Shown here: piece after piece, positions 12,230-24,300 of the stretch
Numbering within the stretch: the first letter of the stretch is position 1
Layout: each line of letters opens with the position of its first letter
NCBI GenBank assembly: GCA_036362985.1
Contig: JAYGXS010000002.1
Coordinates: 98,583,980-98,647,979, forward strand
Source of the DNA: Ligula intestinalis
Lineage: Eukaryota > Platyhelminthes > Cestoda > Diphyllobothriidea > Diphyllobothriidae
Reading direction: 5' to 3'
Length of the DNA stretch: 64,000 bases
Translations under genes and position numbers: made by a program
The notes under the pieces: generated by a model
Database searches by the model: none
What the model was told of the DNA's origin: nothing
What the model saw: only the letters and a program-made list of their open reading frames with translations

Positions 12230-14353
12230 TTGCTCTCATCGGTTCATTATGATGCCAGCAAATGATACCACTATCAAGACTATCAATATATACTTTTGCA
12301 TCACAACAATTTGTCTCACCCGAAATATTGTTCTTAATCTACTTTCTTGGCGGATGTAATGTTTGGATCGTCATACTAGATATCATCTTATTTTACGTTA
12401 CAGCAAGGCAAATTATATATCTAACTATTGGTAACTGAGACATATGGTCGACCACGGGAACACAATTTATTTTTTCTTGAGCTTTCGAGCTCTTAAAAGA
12501 GCACATCCTCAGACGTGTTGAAGCAGTACTAAATGTGGAAGCTACTGAGGGCGTGTGTACAATGATAAGAATTTTGAATGTGCAAAAATTCAATAATCAT
12601 GTGTGCTGCTGACTTGCCAATGAGGGCTTTGCTAGCCTGTTACAGTAAGCAAGATCAACAAGTTGGGTGGAAATATTTTCAAAAATAAAATCTTCAACAA
12701 AACAAGTAATAGTTTTGGTGAAAGTGAGGGATGGGCAGTTAAAAAGGCATAGGAGAAGGGAAGGCGGATGAGAAGAGAGGGATGATGAAGGCTTGGGCGA
12801 CAAATGGCCGCGTCAGCATCGAAAGTGGGATGATTTTGTCAGATGTTGTGCCAATTGATTACGGCAGGCGTCTGTATGTGATCGTTAGCGATAGGCCTTG
12901 TACGCTGAGGGCAATTTGAAACATCTGTTGACCGCATATTCATCCGTGGACCAGGATTCGATAAATTATCTGCTGGTTTTATTTCCCGCGTAGGCGATTA
13001 CCTTGACGGCAGCAAAGTTGAACTCATGGACTGTTACGTAGATAAGAATTGCAACTTGTGATGATTCGTGACCTAGTCTCACGGTCTGCTTGTGTTCACG
13101 TATACGCGATCCGAGCACGCGTTCCGTTTGACGTGTATAATTACAGGGACAGTTTAGGCATGAACTGCGGTATAAAACACCCGATTGTTCATTCTGCGTA
13201 AGCCGTTCTTTTATTGTCATCAATATGTTTCCAATTGTAGCTTTGGATCTCTGTGCAATTTCAACATATAGTACCGCAGAGATGCGCTCAGTCGCTTCTG
13301 AGACTTTTTTATGCACGTAAGTACGTGCCATAACTACAGTGGTTCTTCTGCTTGGGTTCTACGGGGCCGAACGCGTAGGCATCAGTTTATACAGGCATTT
13401 GTAAAAACCGTTCTGCATGAACTGCTCACGGAGATAGCTGGCCTGACGTGCCTTGTCCTCTGGATTTATGCTGTTCGTCTAGATCCGTTTTAAGAGTGGT
13501 TTTGCACAGCTCCGTTTGTGAAAAAAACTGGACGGCTGCTGTAAAATCAGATTAGTTGTGTCGAGGTCTATGCCCTTCTGTAAACCGTCGTCTCGGAATC
13601 ACCGTTGGGTGTTCTCTTGACGAGGACATCAAAGAAAGACAGCTGCTGCTATTTTTCTTCTTCCAATGTAAATTCTATGTCAGGAAATATTCCAATGAGC
13701 AAGTCATGGAAGTTTTGCATCATATTTCGCTTGATGATGACAAACGTGTCGTCGACGTAGTGGCGCCAGTAGACAGGCTCATGTTGGGCGAAGGCGATGT
13801 TTTCTTTTTCCTGTAGAACCAGTTTTGCCATTAAGCCAGAGATCGGGGAGCCCATTGGAGCTCATTTTATCTGTTTGTACGTTTCTTCAGCAAAGGTTAA
13901 GTAAGGTTTCTGGCAGAATTTGAATAACCTCATAAGGTGTTAAATGTTTAGTGGGCTTTGGGCCTCATCATTCACCACTAATCGTCTCTTCTGTAAGATA
14001 TTGTGCGCCAGTTTTGGTGGTATGGATGTACACAATGAATTCACATCGGAAGAGATCATGATTTCGTGCGATTGAATCGTTCGCCTTCGGAGGTCCTCGA
14101 GGAATCGAAAGGCTGATTGAAATGAGGTAATCGAGTTGCCTTGGAAGAATTTATGCTTTCTATAGATACATATTGCCAAGTTATAGGTTGCGCTGCCTTT
14201 AAGGGCAAGGATTGGCTGAAGTTGGACATTCAGTTTGTGGATTTTTTGTAGTCCATAAAATCGCACCAGAGCTGTATCCGTTACTTTCATTTGGCGCCAC
14301 TCATTCATAGTGATCACATTTTTGCGCCGGTATTCTGTAAGAAGATTAGTCAA
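12230..14353 (-). mobile_element. Penelope-like element, RT and GIY-YIG part, degenerate
   Basis: On the minus strand the fragment runs from about 14353 to 12966. Segment one (14353-13940) has LLTEYRRKNVI, then VRFYGLQKIHK, ATYNLA and SSDVNSLCTSIP. Segment two (13855-13649) has GSPISGLMAKLVLQ and YWRHYVDDTFVI, with the catalytic YVDD at about 13746-13757. Segment three (13331-12966) has GVLYRSSC and SRIREHK, a GIY-YIG endonuclease remnant whose second motif is damaged. This domain order is the Penelope signature (family knowledge). At least two frame breaks separate the segments. Bases 12230-12960 look like its 3' untranslated part and include a hammerhead-like core. The missing N-terminal portion sits inverted at 14353-15040. 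Confidence 0.8.
12479..12512 (-). ncRNA. Hammerhead-ribozyme-like core near the Penelope element
   Basis: On the minus strand a CTGAGGA box (12512-12506) is followed by a six-base-pair hairpin GCTCTT/AAGAGC with a TT loop, then GAAA (12486-12483). This is the order CUGANGA - helix II - GAAA of a hammerhead core, and such motifs are known in Penelope element ends. The junction bases between helix II and the two boxes do not pair cleanly. I could not confirm helices I and III, so it is probably degenerate or a chance match. Confidence 0.3.
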
Positions 14354-15040
14354 TGGGGAGAGATTTTGCCAAACGGTACATCAAGGATATGGTGATGGTC
14401 CTCATTGATGACTGCCACCGACGCATAAGAACGTTCAAGGCAAAAATTAATGAGGATAATAGAGTGTGTTTGCTGATCTTCGAAAATGTTATTGCCGAGA
14501 ATCTTGGAAAAACGATCGCAGCTTTAACACGAAACCGGGAGGCCAAGAACAGGGACAGAAAGCTGAATAAATGGAAACCCTGAGACACTAAAATTCTGAC
14601 TTATTCCACTACCTTTCTTCGAAAAATTAACAGAGCAGCAATTGCTCGTGCTACAGCACGAAACCTATTTTAACACTACATTTACCGACCCACTTGACTT
14701 CATTGCTACAGCGGAAGCGATATTGGTTAGAACGGACGCAACTGACGACACAAAACATTAAATACGACAATATGTGATCTCCTTGCTTATGGTTCATTAA
14801 CCAGCCAGCTACATCTCGCAAAGTGTATCAAAACCTTGAGAGAACTGAGAAAAGATGATAATATTATCATCTTTCCTGCTCCTAAGGGACAGTCGACTGT
14901 CGTGATAAACCGGCAATGTTATAACGAAAAAGCTAAGACTCGTCTTGATGACAGAGGATTTTACCGACCTACACCAAATTCGCAACCCAAGTCTTCATCC
15001 AACCTATTTTCATATTGCAATATCTGTCAACCCCACATAG
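14353..15040 (+). mobile_element. Penelope-like element, N-terminal part in inverted orientation
   Basis: The plus-strand frame 14353-14583 has HRRIRTFKAKI, a stretch typical of the N-terminal region of Penelope proteins. Further on, 14836-15010 has LRKDDNIIIFPAPKGQSTVV and then DDRGFYRPTPN, the conserved block just before the RT core (usually written as LRKD...IVILPADKG in the family). The protein region ends about where the opposite-strand fragment begins (LLTEYRRKNVI at 14353). Frame breaks lie between 14583 and 14836. This is best read as the inverted front part of the same insertion. Confidence 0.7.
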
Positions 15041-15741
15041 TTGCGTTCGCACATGTTCAAATAAACATAATTATTTAAACGCTTTTTATAGGAAACTATG
15101 TGGTTTTAGAATACAATATTTTAAGCAATACTATTGTTTGGAGCAAACACGTTTCCTTTCAAGCCTTTGCAAGGCCATGAAATGTGAATTCAGAATACTG
15201 CATTCCCTGTAGTATGAAGATTAAACAACAAAGGATTCACAGTGTTACAGCAAAGACGTCCTCTCTGCATCACAAAATAGAAAAATGCATGCTTTTATTT
15301 GGACGGAATTTTAAAAAACATGTGGGTTCAAATCCATGAAATATATGGTGACTGTTAATCATGTTCGAGCGTTTTCCTTATTTAAGATTATCTTGTGACA
15401 AAAATAGGCACCATCCCCTCAAGCAAAACATTTACTGAAGATGTAGCCTTCCCTATTATACAGGCACTTTCAAAATTAAACGGATATTTTTGAGCAGCCT
15501 TGGCTCCCAGACAGGCGTTTTTAATACATTTTCGCCTTAAATATGGATAAGCAATCATGATAGAAATTGTATTTGTAATAAAAATATCACAGGTATGCTT
15601 ATGTCCCATTTCCAACTTACGTCGCAACTTATTAAGCCATGCGTCAGATATTTATGCTCGTGATACGAACTTGTTATATGCTATAAAAAAAAGAACCTTT
15701 AAAAACCTTAATCATATATTAATTTGACAAATATATGTTAT

Positions 15742-16067
15742 TTACTTTGTTTTAGGTAACATTTCATTTAAATTATAGGGTCCATAGAATGACCAGTGTC
15801 CAGCAAGTGTTCTGTAATATACGAACAAAGGAATCGGTATTTTTGCTTGAAGAACCAAATACGCAGGTGCTTCTTGGCTCTGGCTGCCAATTGCATTTGC
15901 GCTCGCCCTATGTTTATGCATCCGCAAGTTAATGTGAATTCATAAACGCAGTTGGAGGTGGCGTGCAAAGGAAAAGCATCCGTTACACAAGGAATTTGCA
16001 GGGGCTTTGTTGAAGAGCAACATATGTGTTCTGTGGCCGAATATGTTCTGTATATGGTCTTGAGCAA
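15742..16067 (-). pseudogene. GIY-YIG domain fragment of a second Penelope-like family
   Basis: The minus-strand frame shows CVYEFTLTCGCINIGRAQ, then AARAKKHL and ITEHLLDTGH. The spacing fits a GIY-YIG nuclease: GIY as VYEF, YIG as NIG, a catalytic Arg region and the closing HLLDTGH. The frame is open for about 99 codons, so this fragment is quite well kept. It is paired with an inverted copy at 16225-16552. Neither copy has an RT domain next to it. Confidence 0.7.
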
Positions 16068-16074
16068 GCGCCTC

Positions 16075-16115
16075 TTGATAGTAACGGCAGGGCCCCTTGG
16101 GCCTTAAATATACAA

Positions 16116-16161
<46 letters not shown>

Positions 16162-16174
16162 TTATTATTATTAT
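16075..16174 (+). repeat. LINE 3' stub with GC hairpin and (ATT)n tail
   Basis: A short piece ends in the hairpin 16089-16105 (GGCCC-type stem), a TTAAATATACAAA stretch, and an (ATT)n tract at 16115-16174. The same hairpin-plus-tail design ends the LINE at 3010-3057, so this is probably an extremely 5'-truncated LINE insertion. Open frames through the tract (poly-Ile, poly-Tyr) are artefacts of the microsatellite. Confidence 0.55.
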
Positions 16175-16224
16175 AGTGTTAAAGATGTTATCATCTTTGA
16201 AGGGCAAGGAACATATTACGCTGC

Positions 16225-16552
16225 AGAACTGATATTTTGCTCTTCAACAAAGACCTTGCCAATTCCTTGTGTTAAAGATGCCTTACCTTTGCAGGCCACC
16301 TCCAACTGCGTTTATGAATTCACATTCACTAACGGATGCAAGTAAATAGGGCGAACACAAATACAATTGACAGCCAGAGCCAAGGAGCACCTGCCTAGTT
16401 GGTTCTTTAAGCAAGAAAACCTATTCCCTCGTTTGTCTATTACAGAACACTTGTTGGACACGGGCCATTCTGTAGACCCTATAACTTCATTCCGATTTCT
16501 TGTTCGTGCACGCACATCTCAGATTTTGCGCTACCTGTGGCAGCCTGTATAA
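16225..16552 (+). pseudogene. GIY-YIG domain fragment, inverted partner
   Basis: The plus strand encodes CVYEFTFTNGCK, a stop, then LTARAKEHLPSWF and ITEHLLDTGHSVDPIT. It is the same domain as on the minus strand at 15742-16067, with clear base-level similarity over about 250 bp. One stop falls between the GIY and YIG motifs. The two copies form a long imperfect inverted repeat with about 200 bp between them. Confidence 0.7.
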
Positions 16553-16559
16553 GACGCTT

Positions 16560-17817
16560 TCAACCGGACCTATGCAAACAGTTGGAGCATGCGGTTAATT
16601 TGGCCTCGCCTTGGTAACTACAGGCCCCCAGATTTGCGCATTCCCCTTCCCTCCCCACTTTTTTTCCGCAACCCATTTTAATCGAGAACTTGGAATATAT
16701 TTTATTTAACCATTTGTGCTGATGTTCAGAAATAAGTAAGTTTTCAATCCTAGACAAACGAAACCTTTATTTTCATCGTAACATTAAAGACATTATATTT
16801 GCCGCATGTTTGCCGAAGTATGCAGTTGATACAAACTTGCTGTGTGCCGTTGAATTATGGTTGAATGTGGGCTAAACTAACGAGTACTTCAATTTACACC
16901 ATGACACTGTTAAGTAATTTAAATGTTTGAAAGTTGGAGACTACAGTTCTGCCCTGGGCACGTTTCCCTTTTGCGGAGGAACTCTGATGGCATCGAGGCG
17001 GGTTTATGCGTGTGAGCACTGCATCATGGATGCCTTTTGATGTAAAACTACCCCATTTGGCAATTTCTTCTCCTATAACGATGTCACGGGGCATGATATT
17101 GCTGCTGTTGTGACAGACTGTACATACAAACCGTGACAGCATCCAACATACAACGTTCTGCTGAAAGGGATAATTATGCATCCCTCCTTCACTTACCAAT
17201 TGACTTGTGACCTTGTGACCTTTTGACCTTGGCGCGCAACTCGATTTTTCGCAGCTAAGTGCATTTTCAAATTTTAATAGGATTTTATCGTATCCTGTCG
17301 ACTTTATTGGCATAATTGTTGTTCATAATTCGAATTTCTAACCCTTAAGCCACTCCACAAACTGGTGGTTGTTTTCTTTGACTATAGGTGAAAATATGCA
17401 GTTTTCTACTGTTTCAACCGACAAAGCCTCCTGGAAATTCCCTCAAAATCAGTTAAAAAACACGTAATAAAGTACGTTAATATTAAATCAGATTGTATAT
17501 TTGGAAAGAATACTCTTTTTCCAACAAGATATAATGTACACGGGTCGAAATATCAATCCACATATTTTTCACCTTACACAGCCTCATAATTTCACCCGAC
17601 ACAGCCTCATCTGAATGTTTATTTTGGATTGCAAATTTTAAAAAGGTTTCGCAATTTCCAACAAGATTCAGTTTATACTTGTTGCAATATCAATCGAGTG
17701 AGTTTTCATCCTGCCTAGACTCGTCAATTTGATTTTCTGTATAAGAGAACCTTTCTTGCATTGTCTTGATTTAAAATATATCTTACTGCATATCCTTCGG
17801 ATATTTTAAAATTCTAT
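16560..17817. other. Stretch without recognisable genes
   Basis: AT-rich sequence. The longest open frame is 139 codons on the minus strand (17313-16894); it has several Cys residues but no motif I recognise, and there is no matching coding signal around it. I do not call it a gene. No repeat or transposon end is visible. Confidence 0.45.
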
Positions 17818-20800
17818 ATGAAATTACAGTCAGTTTTGAGACGAAAATCTCCCATTAATGATCCTCTTGGTGTTAAATTTTTCCAAGATCAACCCGTCTT
17901 AAATATAAAAAAACTGAATCTACATTCTTTGGAAACTTTTAATAATTTCATGTCTCAATATGGATGTTCGCTTACGGTTCTCAGTATCATTTTTGATGAA
18001 AATGTCTCTTCGCTCACTTCTCAGCAATGTGAGAAATTAGAGCCCTTTATCAATTTGGTGTCTACTGACACCTGTGACCGGCAAAAAAGAAATTTTAATT
18101 TTCTTTCAAAGAATGTCCCAAAAAATAAAATTCCGCAACACGTTGCCTGTCAATTCCTTTACTCGTACGGCTTTAACTTTAAGGTCGCAGAAGCTAAAAC
18201 ATATTGTCCACTCGAAGCAAAAATCCGCCGATGTTGGTAAAACTTTTCCAGTGTTGTTTTCCTGTCTCTCGTTAAAAAAAGCCTGAGGTAAAATGCAATA
18301 ACCTCGATTTGGCTAACGCAAAACTTGAACTCCTAAAAGAGTTCGTAAGTACTCTAGATTGGCATACTATTTTTTACAACTTATGTTCCAATCTTGTTCA
18401 ATGAACTTTTACAAAACCTTACAAAAAAATCAGACTTTTATCCCACTTAAGCCTTTTAAATCAAATTCAGCTTCCTCTATTGTTCCAAATTTTCTCCAAA
18501 AAAGACTTAAAAATTACGCAAGCAACTTAACGATCCGTCTAATAGCTCTTTGTCGGTGCACTTAAGGATAGCGCAAATATTTGAATTAGCGCTAAAATAA
18601 GGCTTGCATGAGATAGACGTAGAGAGTACCTTGCGCTAAATGATGCTAACTCTTCCAAATCCCCTGCTCAGGTCTTCCGTTTTCGGTCATCCACTAAGCT
18701 TCAGAAAGTAATTCCGCCTTTACTTGATAGTAGTCATCATTTTGTTACAGAGTATTTGGCAAAAGCAGAAATGTTAAATTCCTTCTTCATCAAGTTCTTT
18801 ACAACTGAGACTAGTCAAACACCCAAAATACATCTGATGTGTGATGCACATCTCACTTCAATTGATTTCTCACCTTCAATTATCCATAAAGAAATAGCTC
18901 GTCTCAAAAATTCACATTGAGTCGGCACGGATAATATTCCAAACTCACTTATTAAGCAACAAAGGGATTTTCCTCCCTTACTGAGCAAATTATTCACAAT
19001 ATTTCTCGAAAACAGATTAGTTTCGTGATTCTTGGAAAACTTATATTGTAATTCCAGTTTTTAAATCTAGTTCCAGATCTGACATTAAAAATTATCGCGG
19101 TGTTCATAAAACACCTTCTCTAGCTAAAATGTTTGAAAAATTGAACGCCAATAAAATTACAGATTTCTGCATGAGCAATCAAATATTAAATTTATCTCAG
19201 CATGGTTTTTTAACGGACCGATCTTGTGAAAATTGTCATATGTCTTTTCTTATTCTCCTCAGTTCTTTTCCTAAGGATAATTTATCTGTGATGGTCATCT
19301 ATTTTGATCTTAGTAAGACATTTGATAAGGAACCTCATAGGTGACTACCAGCCAAACTACAGTCTATATGATTTTGTAGTCCTCTCATTGACTTTCTTAG
19401 ATCATATCTTTCTAATCGAAAACAAGAGGTCGTAGTGGGGTCCTCATACTCTACCCCTACCGCTATTTTAAGCGGTGTCCTTCAAGGTACCGTTTAGGGC
19501 CCCTGTTGTTCTTGCTTTATATAAATGATATTTCAACAATAGTTAAACACTCTCAATCGTACATATATGCGGACGACTTGATATGTGTATACTCTTTCTC
19601 TAATTCTAAGGCTGAGCGATGTTTAGAACTCATTCATTCGGATTTGGACGCTGTATCTGCGCGGAGCTCCACGTGGCACATGGATTTATCGCCTTATAAG
19701 TGTCAGTTCATGTGTTTTGGGCCTGAAAGGCTGCCACAGCCTATCATTTTTCAAGATTGCCCCATGACTGAATGTTCTAACATTTAGGACTAAGGTTTAA
19801 GTTACACAAATAAATTAGATCTTTCACCTCACGCTGATTAAATTACAGCACAAGCTGCTCACATATGCGGCTTCATCTCTTATAATTTCTACATTCCCGA
19901 AATGAAGCTAAGACTTTATCGTATGTATGTGCTTCCTATTCTCAAATAATTTTGTCCATTCTTCGGTCTAATGAACGAATCTAGCCAATCAAAAATGGAA
20001 AGTGTCCGAAGAAGATTCACATAAAGTGTCCTCTATCCGGCATTTTCAGATACTTCCTACTCAGATAGATGTGAGATAAAGAACCTGAAATTTCGTTTAG
20101 TCAGGAGACCAGAAGCAGGGCTTTTCTCTTGTTTCGCCTTAATAATACAGGGTGCCCCACGAAAAACCCCTAAATTTATTATAATGTTTATACCGTTGAC
20201 TTGAATGTCTTCTGTGATGATCTGGTGGAGTTACGGCAAGTTCCAAGACTGCTCGCCCTGTTGGGGAATCGTGCCTGTAAGAAGTGCCACTACCAGGCTT
20301 ACGCACATTTGCTACAGGTGATCTACCTTGTTTGAATGCAGCCACGCCACCTGTGAACTGGTCAGTTGTAATGGCACCAAAAAATTTAGGCAAAATGATC
20401 TGACATTTATGCAACCCCCATGTTGGATGTTCTTTCCGGAATAGGACGATGACCTCGCGCTGGAAATTGCTTATCTGTGGTATGGGTCTACACGTCTTGC
20501 CAGAATATTCCTGGCATATGGTGCGCAGGTGGGCATTTTAGAACATTCTACTCTGCGACCACCACCCACGTTGTGTGGGTGCTCCTCATCCTTGAGCGGA
20601 ACATGGCGTGGGCGACATGAATGCGGGTGCGAACCAACGCGGGCGGCTTCACTTTGGATGTGGCCCAGGTGTTCTGTTTTCTCCGGCATCGATCGTGACG
20701 GCATGTGCGGTCCGGCCGCCATAACAATCATAAACTTAAGGTTTTTTGTGGTGCACCCTTTAGTTCAAATCTCCCCAAGATGTATGCCCTTACTCATGTT

Positions 20801-21390
20801 ACTTGCCCTTACAACCTATGAAATTCAAAGTTGATTATACATCCTCCTGTTTCTTTTTTTTTTTCTAAACGATCTCTATTTTTTCTTCTAGGTATAGCTG
20901 TATTTTGAATAATTTGCCAGGTCTATGTGCATTCAAGCGAGTACTGCACCTTGTTCTTAACACTGAATGTACTAACCTTTTGTTTTCCTCATCTTTTGAC
21001 GGCAGCTTTCTCCACGATCTCGAAAAATGCCATCGTGAATGAAGCATTTCTTCTTAAAACTACCTTTCACTGACAAGTGTCCCCTGTTATTAGGACGCAG
21101 TCTTCAGGGCTCTTGTGTTGCTGGTCATGAACCATCATCACGACCTTTTGTTTGGTCGCATCTCAGACATCCCAAACGATGTTCTTGTAGATTTGCCAGA
21201 CTTTTAAATAACGCACGGCGGTGCAAATCACGATAATAAACTGGTAGATTCCCAATATTCTATTATGCCGCACTGGCTTGGGAGCTCGAGTGTAGTGCCA
21301 AACCCGTCTATACCAGTATTGTTTCGTTAATCCCTATAGTTCTGCCCCACGCTCAACTTCAATTGAGTTTGCTCCAAGCCCCCCCCCTGA
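17818..21390 (+). mobile_element. Old, heavily decayed LINE, split by a TIR element
   Basis: The region opens with a 140-codon frame (17818-18240) of unknown function, perhaps an ORF1 or endonuclease-to-RT linker remnant. RT remnants follow: VGTDNIPNSLIK near 18920, QHGFLTDRSCENC (19200-19235), YFDLSKTFDK (19305-19330), SGVLQGTV (19470-19495), GPLLFLLYIND (19498-19530) and YADDL (19566-19580). The C-terminal region is still readable to about 20140 and resumes after 20762. Many stops and shifts interrupt it. It is the same family as the fragment at 1136-3057. The tail before the satellite (20763-21390) reads as 3' UTR. Confidence 0.7.
20148..20760. mobile_element. 613-bp non-autonomous TIR DNA transposon with TA duplications
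   Basis: The left end begins CAGGGTGCCCCAC. The right end, read on the other strand, begins AAGGGTGCACCAC. Similarity between the ends extends about 33 bp. The element is flanked by TA at 20146-20147 and 20761-20762, the target duplication of Tc1/mariner-type elements. It interrupts the RT remnant of the LINE; the related LINE at about 1955-1965 shows the uninterrupted sequence. No transposase motif is visible inside, so it is probably non-autonomous. The superfamily assignment is an inference from the TA site. Confidence 0.7.
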
Positions 21391-24300
21391 CTAACAGTGA
21401 CAAGGTAACTAATTTGCATCTTTTAGCAAGGGCGCTTATCCCCCACCGGACCAACGCTGAGCGAACATAAGTTGAGGAGGCGCTGGCATATCCTTGGCGA
21501 GGTCACTGAAGTGCATATTTTAGAATTTCACTAATCCCAACTGGACAATCGGCGAGCACCCTAGAGAAGGGAATGTTCGCTGACCCTTAGCGAGCTCAAT
21601 GAATTGCATCTTTTTGCAAAATCACTTATCACCACTGGACCAACGGCGAGCACGCGCAAGTTCGGGAGTTATTCGCTGATCCTTGGGCAGGTCAATGATG
21701 TGCATCTTTGAGAAATATCGCTTACCCCTCACTGGAACATCGGCGGGCATGCGCAAAATGGGGAGTTGTTCGGTGACCCTTGGCAAGGCCACGAAATTGC
21801 ATCTTTTAACAATGCCACTTATCGTCCACTGGACCAACGGTGAGCATATGTTATTTGAGGAGTTGTTCGCTGATTCTTGGCAACGTCATTGAAGTTTGGA
21901 TTTTTACAATTTCACTAATCCCCCATTGGACACACGGCGGGCACCCATAAGTTCGGGAGCTGTTCAGTGACCATTGGCGAGGTCACTGTTGTGCATCTTT
22001 TAACAATAACCCTTACACCACACTGGAAAAACAGCGAGAACGCGTAATTTGGGCAGTTGTTCGCTGACTCTTGGCAAGGTCACTTATTTGCATCTATTTG
22101 CAAGGGCCCTTATCCCCCACCGAACCAACGCTGAGCGAACATAAGTTAAGGAGGTGTTGGCATATCCTTGGTGAGGTCACTGAAGTGCATATTTTAGAAT
22201 ATCACTAATCCCAACTGGACAATCGGCGAGCACCCTAAAGTAGGGAGAGTTTTCGCTCACCCTTAGCGAGGTCAATGAATTGCATCTTTTAACAAAATCA
22301 CTTATCCCCCACTGGACCAACGGCCAGCACGCGCAAGTTCGGGAGTTGTTCGCTGATCCTTGGGCAGGTCAATGATTTGCATCTTTGAGCAATATCGCTT
22401 ACCCCTCACTGGAACATCCGCGGGCATGCGTAATAATGGGGAGTTGTTCGGTGACCCTTGGCGAGGCCACGAAATTGCATCTTTTAACAATGCCACTTAT
22501 CGTCCACTGGACCAACGGCGAGCATATGTAATTTGAGGAGTTGTTCGCTGATTCTTGGCGACGTCATTGAAGTTTGGATTTTAACAATTTCACTAATCCC
22601 CCATTGGAAAAACGGCGGGCACCCAAAAGTTGGGATGCTGTTCAGTGACCCTTGGCGAGGTCACTCTTGTGCATCTTTTAACAATATACCTTTCACCACA
22701 CTGAAAAAAACAGCGAGCACGCGTAATTTGGGAAGTTGTTGGCTGACTCTTGGCAAGGTCACTTAATTGCATCTTTTTGCAAGGGCCCTTATCCCCCACC
22801 GGTCCAACGCTTAGCGAACATAAGTAAAAGAGGTGTTGGCATATACTTGACGAGGTCACTGAAGTGCATATTTTAGAATTTCACTAATCCCAACTGGACA
22901 ATCGTCGAGCACCCTAAAGTAGAGAGAGTGTTCGCTGACCCTTAGCGAGGTCAATGAATTGCATCTTTTAACAAAATCACTTATCCCCCACTGAACCAAC
23001 GGCGAGCACGCACAAGTTCGGGAGTTGTTCGCTGATCCTTGGCGAGGTCAATGAAATACATCTTTGAGCAATATCGCTTACCCCTCACTGGAACATCGGC
23101 GGGCATGCGTAAAATAAGGCGTTGTTCGGTGACCCTTGGCGAGGTCACTGTTGTGCATCTTTTAACAATAAGCCTTACACCACACTGAAAAAAACAGCGA
23201 GCACGCGTAATTTGGGAAGTTGTTGGCTGACTCTTGGCAAGGTCACTTAATTGCATCTTTTAGCAAGGGCCCAAATCCCCCACCGGAAGAACGCTGAGCA
23301 AACATAAGTTAAGGAGGTGTTGGCATATCCTTGGTGAGGTCACTTAAGTGCATACTTTAGAATTTCACTAATCCCAACTGGACAATCGGCGAGCACCCTA
23401 AAGTAGGGACAGTGTTCGCTCACCCTTAGCGAGGTCAATGAATTGCATCTTTTAACAAAATCACTTATCCCCAACTGGACCAACGGCGAGCACGCGCAAG
23501 GTCGGGAGTTGTTCGCTGATCCTTGGCGAGGTCAATGAAGTGCATTTTTGAGCAATATCTCTTACCCCTCAATGGAACATTGGTGGGCATGCGGAAAATG
23601 GGGAGTTGTTCGGTGGCTCTTGGCGAGGCCACGAAATTGCATATTTTAACAATGCCACTTATCGTCCACTGGACCAACGGCGAGCACACGTAAGTTGAGG
23701 AGTTGTTCGCTGATTCTTGGCGAGGTCATTGAAGTTTGGATTTTTACAATTTCACTAATCCCCCATTGGACAACCGGCGGGCACCCAAAATTTGGGGAAC
23801 TTTTCAGTGACCCATGGCGACATCACCGGAATGCATCTTTTAACAATATAACTTACACACCACTGGACAAACAGTGAGCACCGCAAGTTTAGGATTTGTT
23901 CGGTGACCATTGTCCAGGTCACAGAACACCATATTTTCACAATATCACTTACACCACACTGGACAAAAGGCGAGCACCCATAAGTAAGGAAGGTGTTTAC
24001 TGACCCTTGGCGACATCACGGGAATGCATTTTTTAACAATACTACTAATCCCCAACTGGAAAATTGGCGAGCACCGGAAAGTTGATAAGGTTTTCGCTGC
24101 CCCTTGGCAAGGTCCTTGAATTGCATCTTTTAACAATACCACTAATCCCCAACTGGGCCAAGAGCAACCATGCGAAACTTCGGGAATTGTTCACTGACCC
24201 TTAGCGACATCAACGGAATGCATCTTTTAACAATATTATTTACACACCACTGGACAAACAGCAAGCACCGCAAGTTTAGGAGTTGTTTGCTGACCATTGT

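Noticed and set aside
15305..15335. ggttcaaatcc-like box, possible tRNA B box
   Set aside because: No matching A box or cloverleaf arms upstream at the right distance.
16097..16232. Open frames with poly-Ile and poly-Tyr; similar ones with poly-Asn at 54026-54241
   Set aside because: They are translations of the (ATT)n tracts.
16894..17313. 139-codon minus-strand frame
   Set aside because: No recognisable motif, no neighbours of related function and no promoter or splice pattern. Kept only as a note in the region entry.
20471..20731. 86-codon minus-strand frame inside the TIR element as a transposase remnant
   Set aside because: I could not find a DD(E/D) pattern or helix-turn-helix motif, so no coding role is claimed.
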